Shown: positions 34,217 through 43,228 of the stretch, one piece after another
Layout: every line of letters starts with the position of its first letter
How positions within the stretch are numbered: the first letter of the stretch is position 1
Assembly: GCA_965222315.1 (NCBI GenBank)
Contig: OZ244951.1
Coordinates: 4,092,001 to 4,156,000 of the forward strand
Length of the DNA: 64,000 nt
DNA from: JACKII01 sp965222315
GTDB taxonomy: Bacteria > Pseudomonadota > Alphaproteobacteria > Bin95
Direction: 5' to 3'
Made by a program: the position numbers and the translations under genes
The notes under the pieces: model-generated
The model's input: only the letters and a program-made list of their open reading frames with translations
Databases searched by the model: none
Told to the model about the DNA's origin: nothing

Positions 34217-35037
34217 ATCAAGGCCCTCAGTCCCTCCCGGTATGTCGGATAGCGCAGCGTCACGCCCAATTCACTCTTGATTCTGTCGTTCCGCACCCGG
34301 CGGTTGTCAGCATAGAAACTGCGCGCCATCGGTGACAGGTTGGCATCCTCGAACGTAACAGCCGGCGGCGGCTCGACTCCCAGCAACTCTGCTGCATAGG
34401 TGAGCACATCCGCCGGTGCGGCGGGTTCGTCGTCGGCAACATTGAACACGGGCCCAGCGTCCGGCTTGGTTATCCCTGCGCGGACCGCCCGCACAATGTC
34501 GTCTACATGGATGCGCCCAAACAGGTGACCCGGCTTGATGATCCGTTGCGCCTTTCCACCGCGCACCCGGTCGAGCGGGCTGCGCCCCGGCCCGTAAATC
34601 CCCGCCAGCCGGAATATCTGTACCGGCTTCCCGGCATTGCCGCCCCACGCGAGCCACGCTTCCTCCGCGGCCAGCCGGCGCTTGGACCGCGCCGCGGTAG
34701 GCTGGCAAGCGCTGGATTCATCGACCCACTCGCCGCCATGGTCGCCATAAACGCCAGTCGTTGACAGGTACCCCACCCATTCCAGACTCGGCAGCATGGC
34801 AAGAGCGTCGCCATGCAGGCCGAGCACGGGATCGCCCTCCTCGTCAGGCGGTATGGAGGCGACCACATGGGTCACGCCCGCCAGCGCCGGGATCGGCAGT
34901 GGCCGTCCCCGTCCGAACGGCAGCACGCCGTCCCGCGCCTCGCGGCCCGTCCCTGTCACCCGCCATCCGTCGCCGCGGCAAGCGTCCGCTAGGCGGGTGC
35001 CGGTGAACCCCTGGCCAAAGATCAGTAGCCTTTTCAC
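34213..35037 (-). CDS. NAD-dependent epimerase/dehydratase-like SDR (YeeZ-type)
   Basis: 274 residues. The N-terminal nucleotide-binding motif GQGFTGTRLADAC (G-x-G-x-x-G) is followed by YLSTTGVYGDHGGEW, an extended-SDR active-site Tyr region in which the catalytic Tyr-x3-Lys is not conserved in the usual form. RLAGIYGPGRSPLDR, GRIHVDDIVRAVRAG and FNVADDEPAAPADVLTYAAE are the rest. YeeZ-like proteins have unknown function. A REP-like repeat lies upstream. Confidence 0.78.
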   Translation of the reverse strand: MKRLLIFGQGFTGTRLADACRGDGWRVTGTGREARDGVLPFGRGRPLPIPALAGVTHVVASIPPDEEGDPVLGLHGDALAMLPSLEWVGYLSTTGVYGDHGGEWVDESSACQPTAARSKRRLAAEEAWLAWGGNAGKPVQIFRLAGIYGPGRSPLDRVRGGKAQRIIKPGHLFGRIHVDDIVRAVRAGITKPDAGPVFNVADDEPAAPADVLTYAAELLGVEPPPAVTFEDANLSPMARSFYADNRRVRNDRIKSELGVTLRYPTYREGLRALI

Positions 35038-35078
35038 AGCCGGAACCCTCCCGGTCTTCTGGAACGATGCGCTTTGCG

Positions 35079-35177
35079 CCCTTCGATACGCGCTGCACGC
35101 TACTCAGGATTAAACCCACATCCTGGTGGTATCCTGAGCAGCCGGAGCCGCCAGGTCTGGCCAAATCGAAGGGGCCG
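35079..35177. repeat. REP-like palindromic element, degenerate copy
   Basis: cccttcgatacgcgctgcac followed by gctactcaggat (35079-35110), then tatcctgagcagccggagcc running to aatcgaagggg (35130-35174). Same core words (TTCGATACGCGC, CTACTCAGGAT) as at 16253-16400. It separates two same-strand genes (SDR and xth), so it may limit read-through. Confidence 0.65.
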
Positions 35178-35189
35178 GCAAAACACGCC

Positions 35190-36002
35190 TCAACCCAATT
35201 TCACATCCAGCCAGACAGGCGCGTGATCGCTGGGCTTCTCCCAGCCGCGCGCTTCCCGGTTAACGCCGGCGGCTTTCAACGAACCTGCCAGCGCCTCCGT
35301 CACCCAGATATGGTCGAGGCGGCGGCCCTTGTCGGCGGCGCTCCAGTCCTTCGCCCGGTAGGACCACCACGTGTAGAGCTTCTCCTCCGGCGGAATGAAC
35401 GTGCGCACTGCGTCCACCCAGCCAAGCGCCGCCTGCACGCTGTTCAATCCCTCTGTCTCAATCGGCGTGTGGCTGACCACTTTCAGCAATTGCTTGTGGC
35501 TCCAGACGTCGGTTTCCAGTGGCGCGATATTCAGATCGCCGACCTTGATCGCCTTGAGACCCGCTTCCCGCGAGCGCTCACCCCAATAGGCCTGCATCTC
35601 GTCCAGGAAATCGAGCTTGTGACCGAACTTGTCGTTCGCCACCCGGTCCGGCACGTCGCCACCGGCGGGCACATAGAAATTGTGCAGCTCCGTACCGTCG
35701 GCCAATTGGGTCATGACATGGCGGCCATCCGCCTTGCCGCACCAGCTTTTGATCTCGACCCCCGCGAACGGCTCCCGCGCTATTGTGGCTACGCCGTGAT
35801 AGGCTTTGATGCCGTTCAGCGCCTGGTGCGGATAGCCCGCTTCGGCCAGGGCGGCCGCCGGGAACTGCTCGTTCGTGCATTTGATCTCCTGAAGGCAGAG
35901 CACGTCCGGCTGCATTTCCTCCAGCAGTTTCAGCACAATCGGCAGGCGCAGCCGCACCGAATTGATGTTCCATGTCACAATGCGGCGGGCTTTAGCAGTC
36001 AT
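35190..36002 (-). CDS. xth: Exodeoxyribonuclease III
   Basis: 270 residues from ATG 36002; a longer frame to 36104 is possible. AP-endonuclease/ExoIII fold: RRIVTWNINSVRLRLPIVLK, LQEIKCTNEQFP (metal Glu), YHGVATIARE, VGDLNIAPLETDVWS (D and N of active site) and the final KPSDHAPVWLDVKL with catalytic DH. It repairs abasic sites and 3' blocked ends. YTWWSYRAKDWSAADKGRRL is the substrate-binding segment of bacterial xth. Confidence 0.9.
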   Translation of the reverse strand: MTAKARRIVTWNINSVRLRLPIVLKLLEEMQPDVLCLQEIKCTNEQFPAAALAEAGYPHQALNGIKAYHGVATIAREPFAGVEIKSWCGKADGRHVMTQLADGTELHNFYVPAGGDVPDRVANDKFGHKLDFLDEMQAYWGERSREAGLKAIKVGDLNIAPLETDVWSHKQLLKVVSHTPIETEGLNSVQAALGWVDAVRTFIPPEEKLYTWWSYRAKDWSAADKGRRLDHIWVTEALAGSLKAAGVNREARGWEKPSDHAPVWLDVKLG

Positions 36003-36116
36003 CGGCTCAATCTTACTTCCGGGCTGATTTACGGGCTTGGCGCGGGCGGGATGCCCAGGCGCACTATAGCAGAGTCGCTGGCGCTGCATCGCGCAAGGCA
36101 ACACCTTTTGCCCGAC

Positions 36117-37100
36117 TTATCCCCCGCGGCCCCGCTCCATGCTGGCGAGCAGTTCCGCCAGACACGCATCCGGCTGCTCGAACAGCATCATGTGGCCGCA
36201 ATCCGGCATCCGCACCAGCCGCGCGCCCGGCACCCGCGCCGCCGCCAGCCCCTGCACCAACGCCGCCCAGCTAGGCGTCGCACCTTCGCCCGCCGGCTGG
36301 CTCGCGATGAAGGTCGTGGGGCAATCGAAACGGTCGGCAAAGCGGAATGTGGAGGTGTTCATGGTCATGCGGTAGCCCGCCGCCTCCACGGCGGGCGGGC
36401 AGGCCAGCGTGTAGCCCTCCCCATCCGCCTTCGGGTGCAGGATGGCCTGCCCGTGCGCCTGCATCATTGCGCTGTCCCATGCCGCAAACGCCTTGCTGCC
36501 CGACAGCCGTTCGACGAACGCTTCCGGGCTGTCCCAGTCCGGGCGGCGGCGGAGGGCGCCATTCACCAGCACATCCGCCAGTTCGGCAGCGACCGCATGG
36601 GCGGGAAAGTCCGGTGTCGGCGATAAGGGCGGCTCGAACAGCGTGGCGCTCGCCCAGGGCGCCTCCCCGAACACGCACCCGAGCCGCAATGCGCCCAGGC
36701 CGGTGAAGGAGTGCGCCGCAAAATGCAAGGGCCGCTCCGCCCCAATCTCCGCCTGCACCGCCTTTGCCAAAGCGGAAACATCATGGGCCAAAGCGTCTGC
36801 CCCGCAGGTCGCGCTGTATGGCTCCAGCGGTACATCGGAGCCGCCGTGGCCCCGCGCGTCGAAGGCGTAGACCGTCATGTGCCGCGCCGCCTGTTGCAGC
36901 CAGGGCAGATAGCTGCCCGCCGCAAACCCGTTCGCATGGCCCCAAAGCAAGACCGGGCCTTCCTGAACCGGACCGTCCAGACCCGAACCGGGCAATCGGT
37001 AAAGCCGCAAGCGCAGACCATCCCGGCTTTCAACCCACCGGGCTTCAGCATTGCTTCCGGAGATGGAGGGCGGCCGGTTTGCTATAGAAGAAGCCGTCAC
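36117..37100 (-). CDS. Alpha/beta hydrolase fold protein
   Basis: 327 residues. Core strands and nucleophile elbow: LLWGHANGFAAGSYLPWLQQ, YAFDARGHGGSDVPLEPYS and HFAAHSFTGLGALRLGC (Ser in AHSFTG). The C-terminal acid/His are in TFIASQPAGEGATPSW and VRMPDCGHMMLFEQPD (His in CGHMM). The elbow AHSFTG is unusual for G-x-S-x-G, having Ala at the first position. Substrate unknown. The next gene (peptidase C26) is 3 bp away on the same strand, possibly co-transcribed. Confidence 0.82.
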   Translation of the reverse strand: MTASSIANRPPSISGSNAEARWVESRDGLRLRLYRLPGSGLDGPVQEGPVLLWGHANGFAAGSYLPWLQQAARHMTVYAFDARGHGGSDVPLEPYSATCGADALAHDVSALAKAVQAEIGAERPLHFAAHSFTGLGALRLGCVFGEAPWASATLFEPPLSPTPDFPAHAVAAELADVLVNGALRRRPDWDSPEAFVERLSGSKAFAAWDSAMMQAHGQAILHPKADGEGYTLACPPAVEAAGYRMTMNTSTFRFADRFDCPTTFIASQPAGEGATPSWAALVQGLAAARVPGARLVRMPDCGHMMLFEQPDACLAELLASMERGRGG

Positions 37101-37103
37101 GGC

Positions 37104-37877
37104 CTAAGCTGCTTGCCGTTTCTCGCCACGGACAAAGGCGTGCACCGCCTCCCCGAACAAGCCAAACAGGTCGTTGGAGAGCCGGTCCTCGCCATAGAGC
37201 GCTTCCGGATGCCACTGCACGCCCAGCACATAGCCGGGCGCATCAGGTGCGGAGACCGCCTCAACGATACCGTCGTCGCTCATCGCTTCCACCATCAGGC
37301 CGGGCGCGACCCGGTCGCAGGCCTGGGCGTGCAGGGAGTTGATCATCACTCGGTCCTGGCCCGTCAGCTTATGCAGCACGCCGCCCGGCGTCAGCGTCAC
37401 CCACTGGGAGAGCGCGACTTTCTTGCCCATGGGCGCCGCCTTGTCGGAACGGTGGTCGCGCTTGCCCGGCAGCTTGTGCACGAACTGGTGCAGGGAACCG
37501 CCAAGCGCTACGTTCAGCTCCTGAATGCCTCGGCAGACGGCAAAAACCGGCACGCCCATCTCCACCGCCAGCCGGATCAGCGGCAAGGTGGTGCCGTCCC
37601 GCATCGGGTCGTGCTTGATATCCGGGGCGGCGCGCGGCGTGTCGTAATGGTGCGGCTCCACGTTGGAGGGACTGCCAGTCAGCACCAGACCATCCAGCCT
37701 TGCGAGCAGGTCCGCATGCTCGATCTGGTCACCTAACGCGGGAATGATGACCGGCATCGCCCCCGATACATCGTGCAAGGCGTGCAGGTAGCGCTCGTTT
37801 ACCGAGTGATGGTTCATCAACGGATGCATCTCACGCACACAGGCGGATATGCCGACCACGGGCCGGGGCATAGGCAT
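37104..37877 (-). CDS. Gamma-glutamyl-gamma-aminobutyrate hydrolase family (class I amidotransferase)
   Basis: 257 residues from ATG 37877, near GGAG. Peptidase C26: RPVVGISACVREM opening, GLVLTGSPSNVEPHHY (oxyanion), nucleophile Cys in FAVCRGIQELNVALGGSLHQ and the His/Glu pair in LGVQWHPEAL. PuuD-like enzymes release GABA or glutamate from gamma-glutamyl amides in polyamine catabolism. A PuuB-like oxidoreductase is encoded at 54066-55364, so a polyamine route may exist, though the genes are far apart. Confidence 0.83.
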   Translation of the reverse strand: MPMPRPVVGISACVREMHPLMNHHSVNERYLHALHDVSGAMPVIIPALGDQIEHADLLARLDGLVLTGSPSNVEPHHYDTPRAAPDIKHDPMRDGTTLPLIRLAVEMGVPVFAVCRGIQELNVALGGSLHQFVHKLPGKRDHRSDKAAPMGKKVALSQWVTLTPGGVLHKLTGQDRVMINSLHAQACDRVAPGLMVEAMSDDGIVEAVSAPDAPGYVLGVQWHPEALYGEDRLSNDLFGLFGEAVHAFVRGEKRQAA

Positions 37878-37969
37878 CGAACTCCATTTCCTAAGAAGTT
37901 GCTTTAATATGGCAACAATATTGCCATTGGGCAAACGGTCCAGCGAACAAACAACCAGGAAAAGCGCCA

Positions 37970-38746
37970 ATGCCATGGAATTTCTTCATCGCCAGCGCAT
38001 GCGCTGCGCTGTTCTGGATGGTGCCCCCTCCGGCTCAGGCACAGGACACAATGCTGGATTGCGCCGGATCGCAGCAGCAGATGAACCAATGTGCCGACGC
38101 CACACTGCGCGCTGCCGCGCAGGCCTTAAAAAGGCGCTACCAGACAGTCCTGCACAATGCGCGGGACAAGGAAGCAAGCGCGAAATTGCAGGCAGGGCAG
38201 CAGGCTTGGAAACGCTACCGCGACGCCCATTGTGCATGGCAGGCAGATGCGGCGCGCGGCGGCAGCTTGGCGCCCCTGCTAGCCTTGTCCTGCCACGAGG
38301 CGATGACCGGCGTCCGTGCGCTAGAAATTTCCAACGACATGGAGCAGATCGACCCAGGCCTCTGGGCCGGTGGCGCGATGGCCCGGCTGCGGGAGCACGC
38401 GCCGGAAGCGGCGTTGCGCGGCGTCTACTGGCTGCCGGAGGGGATTGTCTCCGCCGATTTCGACCAGGACGGCCGGTACGATCTCGCGGCGGCCGGCCTG
38501 AAGCCGCCGGATGCCGCAGGTAAGAACGGCAAGGTTCACGTGCTGGTCCTGCTGGCGGGCGCAGGCCAACCGCTGCATGCAGCCATTGATGTCGGCGGCG
38601 ATGGCCTCTGTGCCGCCCCTATCGAAACACGAGCCGAATATCCGCAAGGCGCATCGCCCAGGCTCACCATCGACGATGGCGCATGCGACGCCTTTCGCTT
38701 TTACGTCACCGGCGAACCGCTACGGCTGGCCTACGAACGCAACTAG
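37970..38746 (+). CDS. Secreted LprI/DUF1311-domain protein, lysozyme-inhibitor-like
   Basis: 258 residues. A signal peptide (FFIASACAALFWMVPPPAQA) precedes a Cys-containing helical domain (LDCAGSQQQMNQCADATLRA; QQAWKRYRDAHCAWQADAAR), the LprI/DUF1311 pattern in which Cys pairs cap two helices. The C-terminal half (about 150-258; SADFDQDGRYDLAAAGLKPP) is an EF-hand/FG-GAP-like Asp-rich segment of unknown role. LprI proteins inhibit host lysozyme. Its stop overlaps that of purA, which is on the other strand. Confidence 0.65.
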   Translation: MPWNFFIASACAALFWMVPPPAQAQDTMLDCAGSQQQMNQCADATLRAAAQALKRRYQTVLHNARDKEASAKLQAGQQAWKRYRDAHCAWQADAARGGSLAPLLALSCHEAMTGVRALEISNDMEQIDPGLWAGGAMARLREHAPEAALRGVYWLPEGIVSADFDQDGRYDLAAAGLKPPDAAGKNGKVHVLVLLAGAGQPLHAAIDVGGDGLCAAPIETRAEYPQGASPRLTIDDGACDAFRFYVTGEPLRLAYERN

Positions 38747-40035
38747 ATCGCGAAGGGGTCGGTCACCAGGATGGTTTCGTCCCGCTCCGGACCAGTGGAG
38801 AGCAGGGCCACCGGCGCGCCAATGAGTTCCTCGATACGGCGGACGTACTTGACAGCGGTCGCTGGCAGATCCGCCCAGGATTTCGCACCCTTGGTGGATT
38901 GGCTCCAGGCTTCCAACGTCTCATAGACTGGCGTGACTTCCGCCTGGAGCTTCAAGCTGGCGGGGTAATAATCGTAGCGCTTGCCCTGCGCATCTTCATA
39001 GGCGACGCAGACCTTCAGTTCTTTCAACTCGTCAAGCACGTCCAGCTTGGTCAGCGCGATGCCGTCGATACCGCCGACCTGCACTGCCTGGCGCACCATC
39101 ACGGCATCGAACCAGCCACAGCGGCGCTCGCGTCCCGTGACAGTGCCGAACTCCCGGCCCCGCTCGCCCAAGAACTTACCGATCTCGTTGACCTGCTCGC
39201 TCGGAAACGGGCCGCTGCCAACGCGGGTGGTGTAGGCCTTGGTGATGCCCAGCACATAACCGACTTCATCCGGCCCGACGCCAGCACCCGCCCCAGCCGA
39301 CGCGGCGACCGTGTTTGAGGAGGTGACGTAGGGATAGGTTCCATGGTCGATGTCCAGCATCGTGCCCTGCGCGCCCTCAAACAACAGGCGTTTCCCTGCT
39401 TTCCGCGCTTCGCGAAGGCGGCGCCATGCGGGCTCGATATAGTCCACGAGCTTGGGCGCGATCTCCGTCATTTTCTGCAGCAGCGCGTCAGCATCTACCT
39501 CCGGCTCGCCCAAACCGCGCAGGAAGGCATTGTGGTGCAGCAGCAGCGGCTCAATCTTGGCGGCCAACGTGTCCGGTTCGCCAAGATCACACATGCGGAT
39601 GGCGCGGCGGGCGACCTTGTCTTCATACGCGATGCCGATGCCCCGGCCCGTGGTGCCGATGGCGCCCTTGCCCCGCGCCTTCTCCCGCGCCTGGTCTAGT
39701 TGCGCGTAGAACGGCAGGATGACTGTCGCGTTTTCCGCGATGCGCAGGTTCTCCGGCCCGACCTTGAGGCCCTGACCGCGGATGCGATCGATCTCGTCCA
39801 GCAGCGCCCAAGGATCAATGACCACGCCATTGCCGATCACCGAAAGCTTGCCCCGCGCCAGGCCCGACGGCAGCAGCGACAGCTTGTAGGTATTCTCACC
39901 GATCTGGAGGGTATGGCCCGCATTATGCCCGCCCTGAAAGCGCACGACGATATCCGCGCGCTCCGAGAGCCAGTCCACAATCTTGCCTTTGCCTTCGTCG
40001 CCCCATTGGGAGCCGATGACCGTCACATTCGCCAT
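38743..40035 (-). CDS. purA: Adenylosuccinate synthase
   Basis: 430 residues. Essential purine enzyme making adenylosuccinate from IMP, Asp and GTP. VTVIGSQWGDEGKGKIVDWL (P-loop and catalytic Asp), RFQGGHNAGHTLQIGENTYK, GTTGRGIGIAYEDKVARRAI, EGAQGTMLDIDHGTYPYVTS and GRERRCGWFDAVMVRQAVQV are all invariant PurA blocks. Length is standard. Confidence 0.96.
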   Translation of the reverse strand: MANVTVIGSQWGDEGKGKIVDWLSERADIVVRFQGGHNAGHTLQIGENTYKLSLLPSGLARGKLSVIGNGVVIDPWALLDEIDRIRGQGLKVGPENLRIAENATVILPFYAQLDQAREKARGKGAIGTTGRGIGIAYEDKVARRAIRMCDLGEPDTLAAKIEPLLLHHNAFLRGLGEPEVDADALLQKMTEIAPKLVDYIEPAWRRLREARKAGKRLLFEGAQGTMLDIDHGTYPYVTSSNTVAASAGAGAGVGPDEVGYVLGITKAYTTRVGSGPFPSEQVNEIGKFLGERGREFGTVTGRERRCGWFDAVMVRQAVQVGGIDGIALTKLDVLDELKELKVCVAYEDAQGKRYDYYPASLKLQAEVTPVYETLEAWSQSTKGAKSWADLPATAVKYVRRIEELIGAPVALLSTGPERDETILVTDPFAI

Positions 40036-40125
40036 ACCGGGAAACCTTCACTGGTCGCGATCACAAACCGGCGGGGTATAGCGGAGTTCAATGCGGAAGG
40101 TAAGGCGGCGAATCCGTCCTGTTCG

Positions 40126-40551
40126 TCAGGCGGTTTCGCCGGTGCCTTTCAGCATGTAGACGCCAGCGATTTTCCACTCGCCACTGGGCTGCTGCTCCAT
40201 AACATAGAGCGCCACCATAGGCTGCCCTTGCGGCCCGACGAGACGGACCGGCTGCACCAATTGGCCATCGGATTTGTCGAGCGGGCCGAAGTCAAAGGAT
40301 TGGGGACGGTAAACCGCGCCATAGCCCGTGCGCACCATCTCCATGAAAACTTCCGGCGACGGAAACATCATCCTGATCGATGGCGCCGCGTAGGAATAGG
40401 CCATGGCCGCATCGTCCTGGCGGAAAGCCGCGATCTGGCTGGTGATTACCTGCTTGATGGCTGCGCGGTCCGCGTCGGACTGGGCACGTACCGGCGTCGA
40501 GACCAGCAGCACCAATCCCAAAATCACAATCACTTTCGTCAACTGGCGCAT
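40126..40551 (-). CDS. DUF4864-type secreted protein
   Basis: 141 residues from ATG 40551 with AAAGGAG upstream. An N-terminal signal (VIVILGLVLLVSTPVRAQ) precedes DRAAIKQVITSQIAAFRQDD and AYSYAAPSIRMMFPSPEVFM, the NTF2-like DUF4864 landmarks; the end has EQQPSGEWKIAGVYML. NTF2-like fold with unknown ligand, periplasmic. Lies between purA and the EamA transporters on the same strand. Confidence 0.75.
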   Translation of the reverse strand: MRQLTKVIVILGLVLLVSTPVRAQSDADRAAIKQVITSQIAAFRQDDAAMAYSYAAPSIRMMFPSPEVFMEMVRTGYGAVYRPQSFDFGPLDKSDGQLVQPVRLVGPQGQPMVALYVMEQQPSGEWKIAGVYMLKGTGETA

Positions 40552-40587
40552 CGTTGAAGCTCCTTTGCATATTCCCAAACCGATACG

Positions 40588-41463
40588 CTAGCGCCTGCCT
40601 TTTGGTTTAGCTTCGGCCACCCCGATATAAGTGACGCTTGCAACGATGATAGCTGCCCCCAGCACGGTCAGCCAGTCCGGCACCTCCCCATAGAGGAGAA
40701 AGCCGGCCAGCGCCGCGATGGGCAGCCGCATATAGTCGAACGGCATGACGACGCTCGCCTCCCCCACCAGCATGGCCCGGGTCATGCAGGACTGCGCCCC
40801 GAAGCCCGCAGCCGCCAGTAACGCGATCCATGGCGCCATCTCCCAAGACAAGGGCCCCCAGTCCAATGCGGCTGGAACCAAGGCAAACAGGGCAATGTAG
40901 GCGTTCATGGAAAACACCATCATCGTCGCCGGATCGCGCGTGCGGGCAAGCAGCTTCACGAACACATTGGACGTGGCGTAGCAGAGCGAACAGGCGAGCA
41001 ATGCCAGCGTCGCGCTGTTGAGTTCGGTAAATCCCGGACGGACGATCACCAGCAACCCGCCAAAACCAACCAGCGCCGCCACCCAGCGGGCGAGGCTGCA
41101 TGGCTCGCCCAGCAACACGACGACCAGCACAATGGTCATCAGCGGATAGACCGCCTGGAGCGCCGTTGCATCCGCAAGCGGCGCGTTGGCGACTCCGTAA
41201 AACAGGAAGCTGATCGCCCCGAACGTCGCCAGTCCGCGGCCGGCATGCAGCAAAGGCTTTTCCGACCGCAATGCAGCCGGACCGTTCCGGACAAGCCATG
41301 GCATCAGAATTATCAGACCGCTAACGGCCCGGAACAGCACGATCTGGAACGTCGAAAGCTCCGGCGACAATTGCCGGGCGGCAACATACATGGTGGTGAG
41401 CGACAGGGCGGTTCCGACCATCCACGCAACACCCGCCAGATTGTTGACCGGACGGCCCGCCAT
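40588..41463 (-). CDS. EamA/DMT family permease (second copy of a tandem pair)
   Basis: 291 residues with ten hydrophobic segments in two EamA repeats. AWMVGTALSLTTMYVAARQL, LFYGVANAPLADATALQAVY (with the conserved P-L-A-D-A between helices) and GEASVVMPFDYMRLPIAALA match the upstream neighbour very closely. DMT exporters transport metabolites or amino acids. Together with 41470-42369 it is a tandem duplication; 6 bp separate the two genes. Confidence 0.85.
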   Translation of the reverse strand: MAGRPVNNLAGVAWMVGTALSLTTMYVAARQLSPELSTFQIVLFRAVSGLIILMPWLVRNGPAALRSEKPLLHAGRGLATFGAISFLFYGVANAPLADATALQAVYPLMTIVLVVVLLGEPCSLARWVAALVGFGGLLVIVRPGFTELNSATLALLACSLCYATSNVFVKLLARTRDPATMMVFSMNAYIALFALVPAALDWGPLSWEMAPWIALLAAAGFGAQSCMTRAMLVGEASVVMPFDYMRLPIAALAGFLLYGEVPDWLTVLGAAIIVASVTYIGVAEAKPKGRR

Positions 41464-41469
41464 GGTGGC

Positions 41470-42369
41470 CTATGCCTTCGCCACAGGCTTGGCACGCATG
41501 GCCCTGCCCTTGGCGCTTGCCTCCTTCACGGCGATATAGCTGACACTGGCGAAAATGATCGCGCCGCCAAGCAGCGTGAATTCATCGGGAATCTCCTGAA
41601 AAATCCAGAAACCCAGCAGCGCGGAAAACGGCAGACGCAGATAGTCGAACGGCATCACCACGCTCGCCTCCCCCACCGAGAGGGACCGGGTCAGGCACAT
41701 GTGCGCCGTGTAGCCGGTCAGCGCCAGCAGGCCGATCCATGGCAGCGCCTCCAATGGCGGCGTGACCCAGAGGACGGCGGTTGGGATGGCCGAACCGATC
41801 AGCACGATGCTATTCACCGAAAACACCATCTTGGTCGGGTGGTCGGTCCCCGCCATCATCTTCACGATGGTGTTGGAGACGGCATAGAAGACCGAGCAGC
41901 CGAGCAGCGCCATGGTCGGCAGGCCAATCTCTATAATGCCGGGCCGCACGATCACCAGAATGCCCCCAAAGCCAACCATCGCTGCCAATATCCGGCCGAG
42001 ACCGGGCCGCTCCCCCAACATGATGACGGCCAGCACGATGGTGAACAGCGGGTAGGTGGATTGCAGCGCGCTGGCGTCCGCCAGTGGCGAGCGTCCGACA
42101 CCATAGAACATCAGGCTCATGGCGATGAAGGTGGAAAGGCCCCGCAACAGATGCAGCCGCCACCGGCTGCTGCGGAAGGCGCCAATCCGCTCCGTCATCA
42201 GCCAGGGCGTTATCAGGCCGATGGTGAACAGGCTGCGGAAAAACAGGATTTCGAAGGTCGGCAGGTGCTCCGCCAGTTCCCGCGCGGCGACGAACAGGCC
42301 GCTAAAAGCCGTCGCCGCTCCGACCATCCAGAGCACGCCAATCTTGTTGTCGATGGGATGAGCGGCCAT
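41470..42369 (-). CDS. EamA/DMT family permease (first copy of a tandem pair)
   Basis: 299 residues, ten hydrophobic segments. GVLWMVGAATAFSGLFVAAR, LMFYGVGRSPLADASALQST, and GEASVVMPFDYLRLPFSALL mirror the downstream paralog. Both share the C-terminal TxxGAAIIxASVxYIxVxEA-type block. RhaT/EamA drug-metabolite exporters; substrate unknown. Confidence 0.85.
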   Translation of the reverse strand: MAAHPIDNKIGVLWMVGAATAFSGLFVAARELAEHLPTFEILFFRSLFTIGLITPWLMTERIGAFRSSRWRLHLLRGLSTFIAMSLMFYGVGRSPLADASALQSTYPLFTIVLAVIMLGERPGLGRILAAMVGFGGILVIVRPGIIEIGLPTMALLGCSVFYAVSNTIVKMMAGTDHPTKMVFSVNSIVLIGSAIPTAVLWVTPPLEALPWIGLLALTGYTAHMCLTRSLSVGEASVVMPFDYLRLPFSALLGFWIFQEIPDEFTLLGGAIIFASVSYIAVKEASAKGRAMRAKPVAKA

Positions 42370-42452
42370 ACCGCGGAAACCTTAACGCCAGACGCAGCAA
42401 CGCCGCCCCGCCAGTCTCCCGGCAAGGCGGCGTTCCACAACAGACAGCCAGC

Positions 42453-43100
42453 TTAAGCCAGCGCCGCCAAATCGGCGAGAGTCTTTTCCGGCTCCGGCCG
42501 CTGGGTATAGTCCGGATCGACATCCACGGCGCGCACCACGCCAGCCTGATCGATCACGAATCGGCCCGGCATCGGCAGGCTCCAGCTATCATCGCCGTTG
42601 TATTTCGGCAGGTTGATGCCGAAACCGGCATAGACACTGCGCAGCGGCTCTTCGACAGTGAAGCGCAGGCCGAGTTCGGCGGCGTAGTCGTTCTTCGGGT
42701 CGCTCAACAGGTCGAAGCCAAGTTCGTTCTTCTCCGCCATCGTCTTGCTGTGATCCGGCAGGTGCGGGGTCAACGCGACGAGGGAGGCACCGTGGGCTTT
42801 GATCTGATCAAGCACTGCTTGCAAGGCATACAGCTCTGCGTTGCAGTACGGTCACCAAACCCCGCGGAAAACAGTCAGGACCATCGGCCCCTGGGCCAAC
42901 AATCCGGCAGAGGTGACGGTCTCACCCTTTTGGTTGTTCAGGGAGAACGCAGGCAGGGTCGCGCCTGCCTTGATAACGCTATCAACAATCCCGCTTTCGC
43001 GCTGATTCTTGGTAGCTTCGGCCATGATGGCGCGTTTGTCCGCGGGAATGCGGGCGGCAGCGCCAGCGCTGATAGCCTTTAGCCTCACGCTTAAAGCCAA
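42453..43100 (-). CDS. Peroxiredoxin-like selenoprotein with in-frame UGA (Sec) in a UxxC motif
   Basis: A 215-residue protein if UGA (complement 42852-42854, residue 83) is read as selenocysteine. The frame is continuous on both sides: PMVLTVFRGVW-U-PYCNAELYAL. In AhpC/TSA-like proteins this site is the conserved FYRGxWCPYC, so Sec replaces the first Cys and C86 is the resolving Cys. Downstream, SLVALTPHLPDHSKTMAEKN, LGFDLLSDPKN and DSWSLPMPGRFVIDQAGVVR are typical of the family and show the 3' half is functional. The start is TTG 43100 with AAAAGGAG upstream (no good ATG); M52 is an alternative. Ordinary translation would stop at the UGA and give two fragments. A hairpin after the UGA is annotated at 42820-42845. 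It would reduce peroxides or disulfides. Confidence 0.88.
42820..42845 (-). promoter_or_regulatory. Candidate bacterial SECIS hairpin of the peroxiredoxin-like gene
   Basis: Minus strand, counting U of UGA as 1: TGCAA (10-14) pairs with TTGCA (31-35), a C/C mismatch (15/30), GCA (16-18) pairs with TGC (27-29), apical loop GAGCTGTA (19-26) with G first and a GU. The loop starts 15 nt after the UGA and the stem is 8 bp plus one mismatch, close to what SelB-recruiting hairpins show. Not folded by computer. Confidence 0.65.
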
Positions 43101-43228
43101 GGGATGACTCCTTTTGATGGTTTCCCACGCTGGCACATAGCTGGTCTCATCATGCACGACCACCCTTCCGCCACGCAAAGGTCTCTGGCAGAAGTATGGG
43201 ACCGCAATTTATACGACGGAGCTTTCCC

